Positions 38,098-47,262 of a DNA stretch of 64,000 nt are shown here, piece by piece. Below the pieces are notes generated by a model. That model ran no database searches. It saw only the letters and a list, made by a program, of their open reading frames with translations, and was not told the DNA's origin. Every line of letters begins with the position of its first letter. The stretch's first letter is position 1. Both the position numbers and the translations under genes were made by a program. The DNA is from Bacteroidia bacterium. GTDB taxonomy: Bacteria > Bacteroidota > Bacteroidia > NS11-12g > UBA9320. The stretch lies in NCBI GenBank assembly GCA_018402155.1, contig JAGYJG010000001.1:1066198-1130197 (forward strand), in the 5' to 3' direction.

Positions 38098-38610
38098 AAC
38101 CGTGTATCAATTAGTGTAAAAAACACCAAACGGAATTTATAAAACGATGCTAGTCATCTGAAAATAACTGTTTTTTTGCCCATATTTTTTATGGCTGTTG
38201 CAAGTCATATTAGCTTCCCTAAGACTAGTACTTTTAAGAAGTGAAAAAATGTAATTAAACTTAACAGCACAAAAAAAAGAAATAGTGCGTTTATACCGCA
38301 TCAACTCCCAATCTTTTTTATTTTTTCTATAAAAACCACCAGCCACTGTTACCGCCAGAAGAATATCTATATGTATTCTAATAGCCTTGTTTTAGAACTT
38401 TCATATATAGTGCCATCTTTTCTAGTTATATGATAAAAGTCACAAAGCAACAATGTTGGATTTCCAAGGCAACACTGCTGGGCTATAGTTTGCCTTATTG
38501 TCGTTTTGCATTAATAAAACCTCGTACTTTAATAGTCAAGTCCATAAAAAAGACCTTCATTGGGATGAAGGTCTTTTTTACAAAGCAACGTTATTTATAT
38601 CGATAAAAAT
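38098..38610. other. gap between CFI-box gene and S46 peptidase gene
   Basis: 513 bases without a gene I can support. It contains a 7-base hairpin (AAGGCAA 38466-38472 with its complement 38490-38496) and, at the right end, a strong terminator (38547-38580). An unannotated small RNA ending at that terminator cannot be excluded. The rest is AT-rich with no recognisable motif. Confidence 0.4.
38547..38580. terminator. bidirectional rho-independent terminator
   Basis: A perfect inverted repeat: AAAAAAGACCTTCAT (38547-38561), loop TGGG, and its complement (38566-38580). Because the arms begin and end in A/T runs, it has a T-tract on either strand. It lies 30 bases past the S46 peptidase stop (minus strand) and would also stop plus-strand transcripts. 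Confidence 0.85.
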
Positions 38611-40794
38611 TTATCGAGCAAGTGTCATTTCATCTACAATATGTTTTGCCCCTGCAAGCTTGTCTATGCACCAAAGTACGTAGCGTATATCAACAGATAT
38701 TGTTCTTTGCAATGCAGGTTCGAAAGCAATATCTCCACTCATAGCCTCCCAATTACCATCAAAAGCTAAGCCTATGAGCTCGCCATTTGCATTTATCACT
38801 GGGCTACCAGAGTTTCCTCCTGTGATGTCATGGTTAGTCAAAAAACATATTTGAAGGTCTTCGCCATCTTTTGCATACTGACCATAGTCTTTTTTTCTGG
38901 CGGCAGCTAGGTAATTGGCTGGCAAATCAAATTCGTGATCTCCTGGTTGGTATTTTTCTAATACCCCTGCCATAGTCGTAAAATGCTTATACATCATAGC
39001 ATCTCCTGGCGAATAGTCTAATACTTGACCATAGGTGAATCGCATTGAACTATTCGCATTTGGTGCAAAAAGTTTATCTGGGTGCATTTCAAAAAGAGCG
39101 GCTTTGTAGAGCCTATCTGCGGTAGCTCTGCTTTGTTCTGCTTCAGCAAACATAGCTTGCAAATCATTGATATAATAATCGAGCATTATACCTGAAAACA
39201 TCACACCAAGGTCTTTTTTCAGTTTTTTGCCGCTTGGTTTTGCCAAGAACGCCTCTGCTTTAGCTTGGTTTACGAGTATAGACTTGTCAAAAATATTAGC
39301 TACTAGTTTATTAATATCTCCTTTGTATTTAGACAAAAGTGCATTGAAATCAGCTGGTCGCTGATCTGCTGGTATATCACTTACATAATACCCTATCATA
39401 GCCTCCGCCACTTCTTTATCTATTGGCGCATAGTAGTCCTTAAAATTAGAGGGAGTACTTTCTATCATACGTGTAATGGTGGCGTCTATCTGTTTCTGAA
39501 CCAAATCTTTACCTTCTTTTTCAGTCTCCAAGGCTTCGTAAATTCCTTTTAGGCGATGAAAACCAAAGCCATACTTGACAAACTCTATACCGTATATGGC
39601 TTCCATCCAATAGGTTTCTGCCAGTATTTTTTTGTCGTATATCTTATAAGCATTTTCATACATAGTGAGCACTTTGCCGTATTTATCTTTGCGCCCTTGG
39701 TCCCCTTGCTCTACCCACTGCTGAAAATCTCTTTCTTCTCCTTGTTTTTTTTCTTCTACATTTAGTCGTTTTAGTCCTCTTGTTTGCCCCATAAAATACT
39801 TCCAGTAGTTGGCTACTTGTGCATGCTTGGCTGCATACATGAGGTCTACCGCTTCGTTTTGTGTTTGGTATTTTTCATACACATCTAGCTTGGTCCTTCT
39901 TATTTTAACCCGAGCTGGTTGGTCTATATCTGTGGCATTTTTCACCCCAAAAGAAGACAGGTATCGGTCTGTAGACCCAGGAAAACCCCAAATCATAGCA
40001 AAATCTTCTTTTTCTACACCTTTCATACTCACCGGAAGATGATGCTTTGGAGTGTAAGGTACGTTGTCTTCACTATACGTTTTAGTTGCTTTATTGTCTT
40101 TGCTTGCGTATACGCGAAACATAGAAAAATCTCCGGTATGGCGTGGCCACATCCAGTTGTCGGTATCTCCTCCGTATTTCCCTACACTTTCTGGCGGTGT
40201 ACCTACTAGGCGCACATCACCAAAGGTTTCATAGATATAAGCATAGTACTTGTTTCCACTAAACATTTCTTTTATGTCAACATCATAAGCACCTTCTTCT
40301 GATCGTTCTTTTTTAATAGCCGAAGAGTTTTTTGCCACTGCTTCATCGCGTATGCTACCTGTTATATCATCACCTATGCCATTGAGCACCTCACTGGTAA
40401 TATCATCTATTCGTACCAAAAAGGATACTGAAAATCCCGCATTCAATTCTTCAGAATGATTCTTAGCCCAAAACCCGTTTTTAAGGTGATTCGCTGTTGT
40501 AGTACTTAGCTTTTGAATGGCGCTATAGCCACAATGGTGGTTGGTCAAAATAAGTCCTTTACTTGAGATGATTTCGCCTGTACAAAAACCTGAACCCAAA
40601 CGCACAATAGCATCTTTCATACTGCTAGAATTGATACTGTACAGCTGCTCAGGTGTCATTTTTAGCCCCAAACGCTGCATTTCTTCATAGTTGTCTGTGA
40701 GCAGTGCAGGTATCCACATACCTTCATCTGCCTTTGCAGTATTGCCACTCACTAGAGCAACCACACTTAAAATAATTATATATACTTTTTTCAT
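38611..40794 (-). CDS. S46 dipeptidyl peptidase, DPP7-type
   Basis: Removes dipeptides from the N-terminus of peptides in the periplasm for amino-acid catabolism. 727 residues with a signal peptide ending near AKADEG. S46 triad: His in ILTNHHCGYSA (86/87), Asp in GDTDNWMWPRHTGDFSMF, Ser in TGGNSGSPV. The specificity residue 18 positions after the catalytic Ser is Gly (LAFDGNWEAMSGD), as in DPP7, and not the Arg of DPP11; hydrophobic P1 residues are expected. It ends at a strong terminator. Confidence 0.95.
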   Translation of the reverse strand: MKKVYIIILSVVALVSGNTAKADEGMWIPALLTDNYEEMQRLGLKMTPEQLYSINSSSMKDAIVRLGSGFCTGEIISSKGLILTNHHCGYSAIQKLSTTTANHLKNGFWAKNHSEELNAGFSVSFLVRIDDITSEVLNGIGDDITGSIRDEAVAKNSSAIKKERSEEGAYDVDIKEMFSGNKYYAYIYETFGDVRLVGTPPESVGKYGGDTDNWMWPRHTGDFSMFRVYASKDNKATKTYSEDNVPYTPKHHLPVSMKGVEKEDFAMIWGFPGSTDRYLSSFGVKNATDIDQPARVKIRRTKLDVYEKYQTQNEAVDLMYAAKHAQVANYWKYFMGQTRGLKRLNVEEKKQGEERDFQQWVEQGDQGRKDKYGKVLTMYENAYKIYDKKILAETYWMEAIYGIEFVKYGFGFHRLKGIYEALETEKEGKDLVQKQIDATITRMIESTPSNFKDYYAPIDKEVAEAMIGYYVSDIPADQRPADFNALLSKYKGDINKLVANIFDKSILVNQAKAEAFLAKPSGKKLKKDLGVMFSGIMLDYYINDLQAMFAEAEQSRATADRLYKAALFEMHPDKLFAPNANSSMRFTYGQVLDYSPGDAMMYKHFTTMAGVLEKYQPGDHEFDLPANYLAAARKKDYGQYAKDGEDLQICFLTNHDITGGNSGSPVINANGELIGLAFDGNWEAMSGDIAFEPALQRTISVDIRYVLWCIDKLAGAKHIVDEMTLAR

Positions 40795-40882
40795 TGTTTT
40801 TTAAAGTGCTACAAATCTCATTTTTATTGTAAATTATCCTACTATAAATGGATAAAATCATCTAATTAATAGATTTTAGTAA

Positions 40883-42208
40883 CTAAGGCACCAAAGGAAA
40901 TAGAAAAATATCTTTGTATAACTGCCACTGCATACTGTCCCAATGCAAAATACCTAATCGGTATTGGTACTGCTGTAAAACCCCATTGAGTACAAAAAAT
41001 AAGAAAAAAGGTGCAACTAGTAAAAAGTGTTTTGTTCTGAGATGCTGCAATAAAATAGCCAAAGGTATCATCCATAAAACATAATACTCTACCATAACCC
41101 GTGTACCAAGGGTCCCACCATACCACCACATATGCCAACTGGAAAGGATATACACATGAGTGAGCATAGATACGCACCACCACACCGCCTGAAACCTATT
41201 GCGTAGAAACCACACGAGAATACCTAGTAAGCTAAGGAGATACAGCGGCGTGTAAACAAAAAAACCTTTGCGTATGCTAAACAAAAAATCAATGATATGG
41301 GGCTCAGCTATATGAAAACCTTCCCCGATGTATGCGTAAATAAACCATTGGCCTAATTGTATTTTATAGATAACAAGTTGAATGGAAACCATGGCAAAAA
41401 AAACAACAACGCCGACTGTAAGTGAAAGTGCAGAGCACAATTTATTTTTTATAAAAAGTACGAAGTTGGACCATGAATCAAAAAATACTGGCAAAAATGC
41501 CACTATAAAGAGATTGCTTGGGCGAATGAGGACAATAAAGCCAAGTAAAAAACCTAATAATGACGCTAGCTGCCACCCTCCACGAAGTTTAAATTGTATA
41601 AAAAAATAAAGAAATGCAGCTATAAAAGCTGCCGAATATGAATGAGACATGCCACTCTCCCAAGCTGTGTAGTAAAACCAATTGGTACCAAAATAAGATC
41701 CTAGTACTACTGCAATTTTCACCCATGAATGTATCCTAAAGTAATCTAAAACCTTACCCAAAAATAGCATAGCTATAAGCAAGTAGCAAAGTGAAGCTAT
41801 AACTACCCACGAGTGATACCAAGCGGTATATCCATCACTATCCCAGCCGGCAGCCAGCGAAATACTATGAGCCACCAAGAAAAATGGAGAATAAGCTACA
41901 GCCGTACCTGCGTAGTACTTGGTATACATTCTTTTTTTATCTAACTTGTAGCGGTAGTCTGTGTAGCGAGTTTCGGTATGTTTTTCATATTCTACCGTAT
42001 CATTAAAATTAAAATTGAGGTCGTTGTAAATGAATATCCCTGCCAAATGAGCGTAGTATCCCTTGGCATCAGAAATAACTACATTGTGTTTGAGTGTGGG
42101 ATGAGTGAAGCGCGCAAATACAACAAATACAAGCGAAATAAAAAAACATATGAGCACCCAAAAGTTGTACATACGCAAAATATGGGGAGCAGAGCTATGG
42201 GCAGACAT
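40883..42208 (-). CDS. GT-C-type membrane glycosyltransferase-like protein
   Basis: About 441 residues with 10 or more hydrophobic segments and a soluble loop after the first helix (VVISDAKGYYAHLAGIF) bearing an Asp, as in polyprenol-phosphate-sugar dependent GT-C transferases (PMT/GT39-like). Aromatic-rich helices follow. Likely transfers a sugar onto lipid or protein on the outer face of the inner membrane. The ATG at 42208 (MSAHSSAPH) is chosen over one at 42262, which runs into the region upstream of the divergent CBS gene. Substrate unknown. Confidence 0.7.
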   Translation of the reverse strand: MSAHSSAPHILRMYNFWVLICFFISLVFVVFARFTHPTLKHNVVISDAKGYYAHLAGIFIYNDLNFNFNDTVEYEKHTETRYTDYRYKLDKKRMYTKYYAGTAVAYSPFFLVAHSISLAAGWDSDGYTAWYHSWVVIASLCYLLIAMLFLGKVLDYFRIHSWVKIAVVLGSYFGTNWFYYTAWESGMSHSYSAAFIAAFLYFFIQFKLRGGWQLASLLGFLLGFIVLIRPSNLFIVAFLPVFFDSWSNFVLFIKNKLCSALSLTVGVVVFFAMVSIQLVIYKIQLGQWFIYAYIGEGFHIAEPHIIDFLFSIRKGFFVYTPLYLLSLLGILVWFLRNRFQAVWWCVSMLTHVYILSSWHMWWYGGTLGTRVMVEYYVLWMIPLAILLQHLRTKHFLLVAPFFLFFVLNGVLQQYQYRLGILHWDSMQWQLYKDIFLFPLVP

Positions 42209-42280
42209 TTGTTTAGACAATATTCGGTGTAAAGGGTGGAATATCAAAAAAAGATATACCATAGGGGCAAATTACTTCCT

Positions 42281-42288
42281 TACATTTG
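42281..42288 (+). promoter_or_regulatory. -7 promoter box of the CBS gene
   Basis: Plus-strand TACATTTG, exact TAnnTTTG match, ends five bases before the ATG at 42294, implying a leaderless mRNA. Confidence 0.5.
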
Positions 42289-42293
42289 CAGTG

Positions 42294-43658
42294 ATGTATT
42301 ATAAAGACATTCTAGAAACCATAGGAAACACGCCGCTTGTAAAACTAAACAAGGTAACCGCCGAGCTACCCTGCTTGGTTTTAGCCAAAATAGAGGCAAC
42401 AAACCCGGGCAACTCGGTAAAAGATCGAATGGCACTAAAAATGATACTAGATGCCGAAGCAGATGGAAGATTAAAACCAGGAGGAACAATAGTAGAAGGA
42501 ACTAGTGGCAATACTGGTATGGGTTTAGCCATAGCGGCTGTGGTCAAAGGATACAACTGTATTTTTGTAACTACAGACAAGCAAAGCAAAGAAAAAGTAG
42601 ACGCACTAAAGGCTGTAGGTGCAGAGGTAATTGTGTGCCCTACAGATGTAGATCCAAAAGATCCACGCTCCTACTACTCAGTATCCAAAAGACTAGGAGA
42701 TGAAATTCCCAATGCGTGGTACGTAAACCAATATGATAACCCAAGTAATACTGTGGCTCACTACGAAAGTACCGGCCCAGAAATATGGGAACAGACTGAA
42801 GGTAAAATCACTCACTTTGTAGTAGGTGTAGGCACTGGGGGTACCATAAGCGGTGTAGGAAAATATCTAAAAGAAAAGAACCCAAACATACAATGCTGGG
42901 GCATAGATACCTACGGATCTGTTTTTAAAAAATATAAGGAAACTGGCATATTTGACGAAAAAGAAATATACCCTTACATCACCGAAGGTATAGGAGAAGA
43001 CATCTTGCCTGAAAATGTAGATTTTGACGTGATAGACCACTTCGAAAAGGTAACAGACAAAGATGGGCTACTGTGGCAAAGAAAAATAGCTAAAGAAGAG
43101 GGAATATTGGCAGGGAATAGTGCAGGAAGTGCAGTTAAAGGTATTTTACAATGCGCACATATGCTAAAACCTACAGACGTAGTAGTAGTTCTTTTTCACG
43201 ACCACGCTACCCGCTATTTGGGTAAAGCTTTTAATGATGAATGGATGAAAGAACGTGGATTTTTGGATAACAAGCCACAAACTGCTGAAGACATGATTAG
43301 CGGACATAGGCACTTGCCTATGCTCACTGTGAGAGAATCCGAAGATGTGAAAGTAGCTTTCGACCTTATGGAAAAACACCAAATATCTCAACTACCTGTA
43401 ATCAATAGCAAAGGCGAATTTGTCGGATCTATAAATGACAACCACCTCTTGGCCCAGTTGTTAAAAAACCCGACGCTAGCTGCTTGTAAAATAGCCGAAA
43501 TTATGCAGGCTGCTTTTCCTATTGTAGCTGCTTCAACAGAGATAAACCATCTATCTAAACTTATAAACAAGGATAACCCAGCGGTGCTGGTAAAAGAACT
43601 TAGCGGAACTGTACATATATTGACCAAGTATGACTTGATTGGTGCACTATCGTGTTGA
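42294..43658 (+). CDS. cystathionine beta-synthase (pyridoxal-phosphate, CBS-domain)
   Basis: Condenses serine (or O-acetylserine) and homocysteine in transsulfuration, or acts as a cysteine synthase. 454 residues: opening MYYKDILETIGNTPLVKLNKV, the PLP-lysine region GNSVKDRMALKMI, the substrate loop TSGNTGMGLA, the phosphate loop GTGGTISG, and C-terminal tandem CBS domains (about 335-454: MLTVRESEDVKVAFDLMEK; VGSINDNHLLAQLL). A 63-residue longer frame is rejected because the TACATTTG box lies inside it and the family starts here. Pairs of CBS domains suggest regulation by an adenine nucleotide or SAM. Confidence 0.93.
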   Translation: MYYKDILETIGNTPLVKLNKVTAELPCLVLAKIEATNPGNSVKDRMALKMILDAEADGRLKPGGTIVEGTSGNTGMGLAIAAVVKGYNCIFVTTDKQSKEKVDALKAVGAEVIVCPTDVDPKDPRSYYSVSKRLGDEIPNAWYVNQYDNPSNTVAHYESTGPEIWEQTEGKITHFVVGVGTGGTISGVGKYLKEKNPNIQCWGIDTYGSVFKKYKETGIFDEKEIYPYITEGIGEDILPENVDFDVIDHFEKVTDKDGLLWQRKIAKEEGILAGNSAGSAVKGILQCAHMLKPTDVVVVLFHDHATRYLGKAFNDEWMKERGFLDNKPQTAEDMISGHRHLPMLTVRESEDVKVAFDLMEKHQISQLPVINSKGEFVGSINDNHLLAQLLKNPTLAACKIAEIMQAAFPIVAASTEINHLSKLINKDNPAVLVKELSGTVHILTKYDLIGALSC

Positions 43659-43727
43659 TTTAGGCTAGAAATGTGATTGTTGTGGGCAGTTTCTTTTGAC
43701 TAACTATACAAACTGTATCACCTCAGA

Positions 43728-44117
43728 TTACTTCCGTACATAGGTATCTGCAAAACAATCAGCGCAATTTTTGAGATATAAACTAATAGTATCTTGACCC
43801 CAAAAATTCAAATTCAAAGGACCTATTTCATTTTCAAGCTCCAACTCGTATTCATTGGCCGTAACGTAGGAAATCTCAAAACTTCCTTTGCCATCTTTTT
43901 GGTTATCCGCACATTTTCTAAATTTCCCATTTTCCTTAAAAATAATCTGCTTGGTAAAATCCACGTCTTTGGCACGTATGGTAGAACCAGCAATCCCTCC
44001 TGAGCTTACTACCCACTCCCATTCGCCCACTATTTTTGCTGCTTCTAGTGTTGGAAAATCTGTTTTCTGACAAGAAAGAAAAACAAGCACAAACAATATC
44101 ATAGAATTGAATCTCAT
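43728..44117 (-). CDS. lipocalin-like lipoprotein
   Basis: 129 residues from an ATG at 44117 (MRFNSMILFVLVFLSC), whose signal ends at a lipobox L-S-C. The mature protein shows the lipocalin-like pattern EAAKIVGEWEWVVSSGG ... KQIIFKENGKFRKC ... FEISYVTANEYELE, ending with a pair of Cys (CADCFADTYV). Ligand unknown. It is followed on the same strand by the aldolase gene, which is separate. Confidence 0.72.
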   Translation of the reverse strand: MRFNSMILFVLVFLSCQKTDFPTLEAAKIVGEWEWVVSSGGIAGSTIRAKDVDFTKQIIFKENGKFRKCADNQKDGKGSFEISYVTANEYELELENEIGPLNLNFWGQDTISLYLKNCADCFADTYVRK

Positions 44118-44243
44118 GAATTCAAAAAATTTTTTAAAAATCATAAAACGAATCTCTAATAATACCACTATAAAGAAATCACTGCTAAGGAAAAATGACT
44201 AAAATATTGCTTTGAATGATCTTTATGCTTTTCTAGAAAGCTA

Positions 44244-45311
44244 CTACAGGGAATTGACATTATTTAAATCAGAAAATGCCTGTTCTAATCTCTTATTGTA
44301 TGTCAATTCGCCCTCTCTCACCCACTTGCGTGGATCGTAATATTTTTTGTTTGGAATATCGTCTCCATCCGGGTTACCTATTTGACTGCTTACGTAGTCT
44401 TTGTTGGCAAGCATATAATCTCTTACTCCCTCGGTAAAAGCGTATTGAGTATCGGTATCAATGTTCATTTTTATAACTCCGTAGGAAATCCCCTCACGAA
44501 TTTCTTCCAGAGTAGATCCACTGCCACCATGAAAAACAAAATCTACTGGATTGTGTCCTGTATTAAATTTCTCTTGCACATGATCCTGCGAGTTTTTTAA
44601 GATAATGGGTGTCAGTTTCACATTTCCTGGCTTATAAACACCGTGTACATTACCAAAGGCAGCTGCTACGGTAAATCTCGGACTTACTTTCATTAGTTCT
44701 TCGTATGCATAAGCTACTTCACTGGGTTGTGTGTACAGTTTGCTGCTGTCTACATCACTATTGTCTACTCCGTCTTCTTCACCTCCGGTTATACCCAATT
44801 CTATTTCTAGTGTCATACCCATTTTACTCATTCGCTCTAGGTATTTTTTACAAATTTCTATATTTTCTTCTATAGGCTCTTCTGATAAATCGAGCATATG
44901 CGAGCTGTAAAGTGGCTTCCCAGTTTCAGCAAAGTATTGTTCACTAGCATCAAGCAAACCGTCTATCCAAGGAAGCAATTTTTTTGCGGCGTGGTCTGTA
45001 TGTAAAATCACAGTAGCTCCGTATGCCTCTGCGAGTTGATGCACATATTTGGCACCTGCTATGCCACCAGCTATGGCAGATTTTTCATTTTCATTGCTCA
45101 GACCTTTTCCAGCAAAAAACTGTGCGCCTCCGTTGCTAAATTGAATAATTACGGGTGATTTTAGTTTAGCTGCTGTTTCTAGTACACCGTTTACCGTACT
45201 GCTGCTAGTCACATTCACTGCTGGCAGAGCATAATTATTTGCTTTTGCATGTTGAAATATTGCTTGTACTTCATCTCCAGTAGCTACTCCTGATTTTATG
45301 TTATGGCTCAT
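44244..45311 (-). CDS. fbaA: fructose-bisphosphate aldolase class II
   Basis: Zinc-dependent glycolytic aldolase. 355 residues; catalytic Asp and zinc-binding residues in ATVILHTDHAAKKLLPW, the zinc-ligand helix LTLEIELGITGGEEDGVD, and the substrate loops FGNVHGVYKPGNVK and FHGGSGSTLEEI. Full length for the E. coli-type class II enzyme. A -7 box (TAAATTTG, 45345-45338) with an upstream ATTG at 19 bases precedes the gene. Confidence 0.97.
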   Translation of the reverse strand: MSHNIKSGVATGDEVQAIFQHAKANNYALPAVNVTSSSTVNGVLETAAKLKSPVIIQFSNGGAQFFAGKGLSNENEKSAIAGGIAGAKYVHQLAEAYGATVILHTDHAAKKLLPWIDGLLDASEQYFAETGKPLYSSHMLDLSEEPIEENIEICKKYLERMSKMGMTLEIELGITGGEEDGVDNSDVDSSKLYTQPSEVAYAYEELMKVSPRFTVAAAFGNVHGVYKPGNVKLTPIILKNSQDHVQEKFNTGHNPVDFVFHGGSGSTLEEIREGISYGVIKMNIDTDTQYAFTEGVRDYMLANKDYVSSQIGNPDGDDIPNKKYYDPRKWVREGELTYNKRLEQAFSDLNNVNSL

Positions 45312-45337
45312 TTTGGGTTTTTGATTTTATTGTTGGG

Positions 45338-45345
45338 CAAATTTA
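45338..45345 (-). promoter_or_regulatory. -7 promoter box of fbaA
   Basis: Minus-strand TAAATTTG matches TAnnTTTG; an ATTG 19 bases upstream could be the -33 element. The leader to the ATG (45311) is about 20 bases. Confidence 0.5.
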
Positions 45346-45415
45346 AGTTTTTCTTATTGTAAGGCAATTTTAGGTGTATACAAAAGGTTTTTTTTAATAC
45401 TGACTTCTTTTTAAT

Positions 45416-47233
45416 TTAGTCGAATGTTTGCAAGTCTACTAGTTTTTTGTAGGTACCTCCTTGAGCCATTAGTGCTGCGTGTGTTCCTTGCTCTATTATT
45501 TCTCCTCGGTCTAATACCACTATTTTATCAGCGTTTTGTATGGTACTGAGTCTGTGTGCTATCACTATGCTGGTGCGGTCTTTCATAACGTTTTCTAATG
45601 CATTTTGAACCATTTTTTCGCTTTCGGTATCTAGTGCACTAGTGGCTTCATCCAGTATCAGTATGGGCGGCTCCCCTGCTACTGCTCTAGCTATGCTCAT
45701 GCGCTGCCGTTGACCACCACTGAGGTTCATTCCTTTTTCGCCTAAATTGGTATTATAACTTTCTGGCAATTCGCGTATAAATTGGTGCGCATTTGCAACT
45801 TTTGCAGCATCCATTATTTGATCACCACTCAGATAAAAATCACCCATTTTTATATTATTGGCTGCCGTATCATTGAATAAAATAGCATCTTGAGTTACTA
45901 TTCCCATCATATTGCGTAGTGAGTTTAATGCTATATGCTGAATATTTATGCCATCTATCGTAATAGAGCCACTTGTCAACTCGTGAAAACGTGGAATTAA
46001 ATCTACTAATGTAGATTTTCCACCTCCGCTACTACCTACTAGAGCTACAGTTTCTCCTTTTTGTATAGTTAAATTGATATTTTTGAGCACCAGAGGGCCG
46101 TCACCATAGGCAAAATTTACATTATTTAATTGTATGGCAGTAGTGAAAGCGGGTGCTACCTTACCCGAAGTATCTTTTTCTGTATCTGCTGCGAGTACGT
46201 CGTTTATTCTATCGAGGGATGCAGCACCTTTTTTTAACCTAAAAAACGCCTCTGAGATTGCTTTAGCCGGTGGAATTAACTGAGAAAAAACAGCAATATA
46301 CCCTATGAGGAACTCTCCGGTAAGTGCTGAGTCTGCGTGCAATATTAGCGAACCACTGTATATTAAAATACTACTCATTACTATACTTGCCATAAACTCA
46401 CTGAGTGGCGAGGCCAAAAACTCCTTTCTATTTAGTTTGACCATTAGTCTAAAATGCTCATCATTCAAGGTTTGAAAACGCTGTTCTTTATCTTTTCCAG
46501 CGGCAAATGCCTTGATTATTTTGATACCGTGCAAACTCTCTTCAAGGTGAGAAAGCACCTCTCCCATTTTTTCTTGGCCAAGTTGTGCAGCATGTTTGAG
46601 CTTTTTGCCTACTCTACTTATCAGATAACCACTAATAGGTAGCACAATCACTACAAATAGCGTGAGTTGATAGCTTATAAAAAATAATGTAACCAATGGT
46701 ATTAATATGGCTACCGGATGTTTAAAGTAAAGCTCTATAACTCCTAGCAAACTCCATTCTACCTCTTTCACATCATTGGTAAATCGAGAAATAGTGTCAC
46801 CTCTTTTTTCTTTGTTAAAATAACCCAAGGGTAGTTTTAAAATATGTTTGTACAACCTCTCTCTGATATCGCGCACAACAGCACTGCGTACGTAAGCTAA
46901 ATTGTAAAAAGAGAGGTAAAGAAAAATATTTTTTAAAAAAAAGGCAATGACAATTCCAATAGAAAAATAAACCAATGCATCAAACTTGCCCCAATGGGCT
47001 ATTTTCAGGCTCATTTCATAGTCCAAAAATTTCAAAAAGGTGGAAGGATTACTACTAAATGTAACGGGAATCAGTGCTGCGTTTTCTTTTCTGAAAATGA
47101 CTTTCAAGAAAGGAATAACCATACCTATACTCAGTACATTGAAAATAGCTGTAAGTATATTGAATACAAAAAACTGAGTAAGCTGAGAAGTGTATCCTCT
47201 GGCTAGTTTGAATATGTCTTTAAACTTAATCAA
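45416..47233 (-). CDS. ABC transporter, fused permease/ATPase (MsbA-like)
   Basis: 605 residues from a TTG at 47233. Six-helix exporter domain (about 1-330), then an ATPase with Walker A GSSGGGKST, signature LSGGQRQRM and Walker B ILILDEATSALD, and switch His in VIAHRLSTIQ. It is like MsbA and lipid/drug exporters; the substrate cannot be told from sequence. A TATCTTCG box lies four bases upstream of the TTG. The gene follows the BtuG-like gene by 29 bases but has its own predicted promoter. Confidence 0.93.
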   Translation of the reverse strand: MIKFKDIFKLARGYTSQLTQFFVFNILTAIFNVLSIGMVIPFLKVIFRKENAALIPVTFSSNPSTFLKFLDYEMSLKIAHWGKFDALVYFSIGIVIAFFLKNIFLYLSFYNLAYVRSAVVRDIRERLYKHILKLPLGYFNKEKRGDTISRFTNDVKEVEWSLLGVIELYFKHPVAILIPLVTLFFISYQLTLFVVIVLPISGYLISRVGKKLKHAAQLGQEKMGEVLSHLEESLHGIKIIKAFAAGKDKEQRFQTLNDEHFRLMVKLNRKEFLASPLSEFMASIVMSSILIYSGSLILHADSALTGEFLIGYIAVFSQLIPPAKAISEAFFRLKKGAASLDRINDVLAADTEKDTSGKVAPAFTTAIQLNNVNFAYGDGPLVLKNINLTIQKGETVALVGSSGGGKSTLVDLIPRFHELTSGSITIDGINIQHIALNSLRNMMGIVTQDAILFNDTAANNIKMGDFYLSGDQIMDAAKVANAHQFIRELPESYNTNLGEKGMNLSGGQRQRMSIARAVAGEPPILILDEATSALDTESEKMVQNALENVMKDRTSIVIAHRLSTIQNADKIVVLDRGEIIEQGTHAALMAQGGTYKKLVDLQTFD

Positions 47234-47237
47234 GATG

Positions 47238-47245
47238 CGAAGATA
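47238..47245 (-). promoter_or_regulatory. -7 promoter box of the ABC exporter
   Basis: Minus-strand TATCTTCG (one mismatch to TAnnTTTG) ends four bases before the TTG start at 47233; transcription would begin at or beside the start codon. Confidence 0.45.
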
Positions 47246-47262
47246 ATCGCATCCGCATAAAC

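Noticed and set aside
42105-42293. 63-residue N-terminal extension of cystathionine beta-synthase
   Set aside because: It overlaps the divergent membrane-protein gene, and a perfect -7 box sits inside it five bases before the family start.
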